From Bacteroidota bacterium (GTDB lineage: Bacteria > Bacteroidota > Ignavibacteria > Ignavibacteriales > Melioribacteraceae), in the NCBI GenBank assembly GCA_021786655.1, contig JAJYMU010000317.1, positions 1 through 6,401 of the forward strand: DNA of 6,401 nucleotides, in the 5' to 3' direction. This document shows, piece after piece, positions 4,698-6,401 of the stretch. The notes beneath the pieces were generated by a model. The model was given only the letters and a program-made list of their open reading frames with translations, made no database searches and was not told the origin of the DNA. Numbering within the stretch: position 1 is the first letter of the stretch; each line of letters begins with the position of its first letter. The position numbers and the translations under genes are program-made.

Positions 4698-6401
4698 AAA
4701 CTCATTTATAATTCCAAAGTGAATTTTTCCTTCGCTGATTGAATCGCCTTTACCTAAAGCGAAGCTAACGCCAAGCACACCGAGACTTGTTTCTAAATTG
4801 ATTCCAAACCCATAACCGTTTCTGAATCCGGAAATTTCGGCGATCTGTCTTGTCTCATCGGCATTTCGCAAAAAGTAACCGGAATCAAAAAACAAAAATG
4901 CGAATGTTCGCCGTGTAAGCAAAAATCTGTATTCCAGATTCGACCAGATGATTCTGTTACCTTGAAATTGTTTTTCTCTGTAACCGCGAAGCGAACGTGC
5001 GCCGCCTAAAAAATAGAGATCGCTAATCTCAAAATCTGATCCGCGCAATTCTCTAGCATGAACTGCAAATGCAAGGACTTGTCTGCTGAGAAGCTGTTTG
5101 AAAATGCTAAAGTCGAATTCGAGCCGCTGGAAATTCAATTTTGTTTTCGTATCGGCAGTAATGAATTGAGCAGGACCGTTAATTGTCTTCTGAGTGAATT
5201 TGTACGAGTTGATAAAAAGTATTCCAGAGGTCGGCGCATAGAAATCATCGCGCGTGTCTATCTTAAGGTTAACGCCGCTTGTGAACGCAGAAGAATTGTA
5301 GACCGTAAAAACATTCACGTTACGTTCGGTCGGAATAGTTGATTGAGTGTTCACAATTACCGACGCGGAAATTTCCGGTGTTGCAATGTATTCGAGCGCG
5401 CCTTCAAAATTACGCTGCACGTAAGTTGAATCTTGCTTCCTCTGAAAAAGTGATCCTTGCACATTAAACGGAAAACCGAATAGCCACGGTTCTAGATATT
5501 GTATTTCAAGTTCTTGCGAGTATTGATTTTCCTGTTGCCATCTGAAAGAAGCGGCGCGCCCCGTTCCGAAAAGATTTCTCAGGTTAATGTTTACAAAACC
5601 GGTTAAGTAACCTTTTGTGTTGTTGTTCGCCGGAGGAATGTAGCCTGCAATGCCGTCAAAATAATTTGTTTGTTTTTCCTTAACGGAAATTTTTAGAACA
5701 CCTTCATTTTTTGAATTGATAAAATAAGTCGGTACTTCAACCGGTTCAAAAAAACGAAGACGATTCAGCTTGTCGGGAATATCATCTATCTGTTTCTGCG
5801 AATATGATTCACCTTTTTCAATTTGTAACGCGCGCGTGATAACATTGTCTTTTGTCTTTGTATTTCCTTCAATTTCAATTTTGTCAATCTTACTTTTCGT
5901 ACCGGCGTCAATGGTGAGAAATAGATTTACCGTGTGATCGTGCGTTGATGAATCGTCAACAAACTGAACCGACTCAATCTTAATTGAGGCGAAAGGGAAT
6001 CCGATGTTCTCGTAGTAATCAAAAATATTGGAGAAGGCTGACTCAATATTTCCTTTTGTGAAAACTGCATTATCAAGATCGGATAAGATATTTGCAAGTC
6101 GAAGAGAATCTTTAAGCCCGGAATTGAAAATAATTTTGCCAATAATTGTCGGCTTACCTTCATCGACATCAACAATTAATTTTGATTTGGAAGAATCGAT
6201 CTTTTCAACTTTCGAGTTAACTGCCGGGTGAAAGTAACCTTCGCTGCGCAATGACGAGTAAATTCTTCCGCGAACACTGTCTTCCAATGCCGGAAATATT
6301 TTTGTCCCGGCGTTCATCTTCATCCAGCCAAGATAACTGTTCACTGAAAAATTTTTGTTGCCGGTTATCTCAATCGAAGAAATTGATTGGGCAAAAAGGA
6401 A
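4695..6401 (-). CDS. Omp85-family outer-membrane assembly protein (TamA/BamA-like), 5'-truncated by window edge
   Basis: Omp85 proteins are outer-membrane barrels that insert other outer-membrane proteins, with POTRA domains in the periplasm. The frame is open to the right edge; the visible 568 residues start FLFAQSISSIEITGNKNF. This is the end of a signal peptide (likely cut after LFA) running into the first POTRA domain, so only about 10-20 residues are missing. The GTG at 6344 is therefore internal. Three POTRA domains fit: about 6-83, 84-168 (PTIIGKIIF) and 170-245 (KIDKIEIEGNTKTKDNVI). A roughly 320-residue barrel follows. The L6 motif RGYRE (472-476), in GGARSLRGYREKQF, and a terminal Phe (INEF) are Omp85 hallmarks. 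Three POTRAs and about 580 residues resemble TamA (577 in E. coli, three POTRAs) more than BamA (five POTRAs, about 800). No tamB is in view, so the subfamily is open. Confidence 0.9.
   Translation of the reverse strand, partial: FLFAQSISSIEITGNKNFSVNSYLGWMKMNAGTKIFPALEDSVRGRIYSSLRSEGYFHPAVNSKVEKIDSSKSKLIVDVDEGKPTIIGKIIFNSGLKDSLRLANILSDLDNAVFTKGNIESAFSNIFDYYENIGFPFASIKIESVQFVDDSSTHDHTVNLFLTIDAGTKSKIDKIEIEGNTKTKDNVITRALQIEKGESYSQKQIDDIPDKLNRLRFFEPVEVPTYFINSKNEGVLKISVKEKQTNYFDGIAGYIPPANNNTKGYLTGFVNINLRNLFGTGRAASFRWQQENQYSQELEIQYLEPWLFGFPFNVQGSLFQRKQDSTYVQRNFEGALEYIATPEISASVIVNTQSTIPTERNVNVFTVYNSSAFTSGVNLKIDTRDDFYAPTSGILFINSYKFTQKTINGPAQFITADTKTKLNFQRLEFDFSIFKQLLSRQVLAFAVHARELRGSDFEISDLYFLGGARSLRGYREKQFQGNRIIWSNLEYRFLLTRRTFAFLFFDSGYFLRNADETRQIAEISGFRNGYGFGINLETSLGVLGVSFALGKGDSISEGKIHFGIINEF

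Noticed and set aside
5058..5342. 94-codon plus-strand open frame opposite the Omp85 barrel
   Set aside because: It is a shadow of a well-supported coding region, with no motif or start context of its own.
6342..6344. GTG considered as the start of the Omp85 gene
   Set aside because: The frame stays open to the right edge and the upstream residues read as a signal peptide end plus the first POTRA strand, so the true start is outside the window.

Overview
The window looks like chromosomal sequence from a Gram-negative (diderm), moderately AT-rich bacterium. The protein style suggests the Bacteroidota/Chlorobiota/Ignavibacteriota group: a long MlaD with a coiled-coil tail, a compact three-POTRA Omp85 protein, and a signal peptide ending in FLFAQ. 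This placement is inferred from pattern recognition, not from a marker gene. All complete genes look intact. Two are cut by the window edges: the glycosyltransferase on the left and the Omp85 protein on the right.

Layout: positions 3-689 (+) hold the C-terminal part of a GT9 (heptosyltransferase-like) glycosyltransferase. Positions 690-947 are non-coding and densely palindromic. They hold a perfect 12-bp-stem hairpin directly after the glycosyltransferase stop and, more broadly, what looks like a 210-bp MITE-like element (691-900) with imperfect terminal inverted repeats and a possible ATAAA target duplication. From 948 to the right edge everything is on the minus strand. In transcription order it reads: TamA/BamA-like outer-membrane protein, rnhB, yraN, mlaE, mlaF, mlaD. 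The first pair overlaps as TAATG, mlaE and mlaF overlap by 25 bp, and mlaF and mlaD are 11 bp apart. Two gaps of 84-90 bp flank yraN, and the one upstream of yraN contains two different short tandem-repeat tracts.

Function: mlaE-mlaF-mlaD encode the inner-membrane core of a phospholipid-transporting MCE/Mla ABC system. The Omp85 protein would act in outer-membrane protein or autotransporter-type assembly. The GT9 enzyme would act in surface polysaccharide or LPS synthesis, so the window is themed on envelope biogenesis, with two nucleic-acid housekeeping genes (RNase HII and the YraN nuclease-fold protein) embedded. I see no clear undescribed multi-gene system. The most unusual material is the non-coding palindromic element and the repeat tracts around the yraN start.
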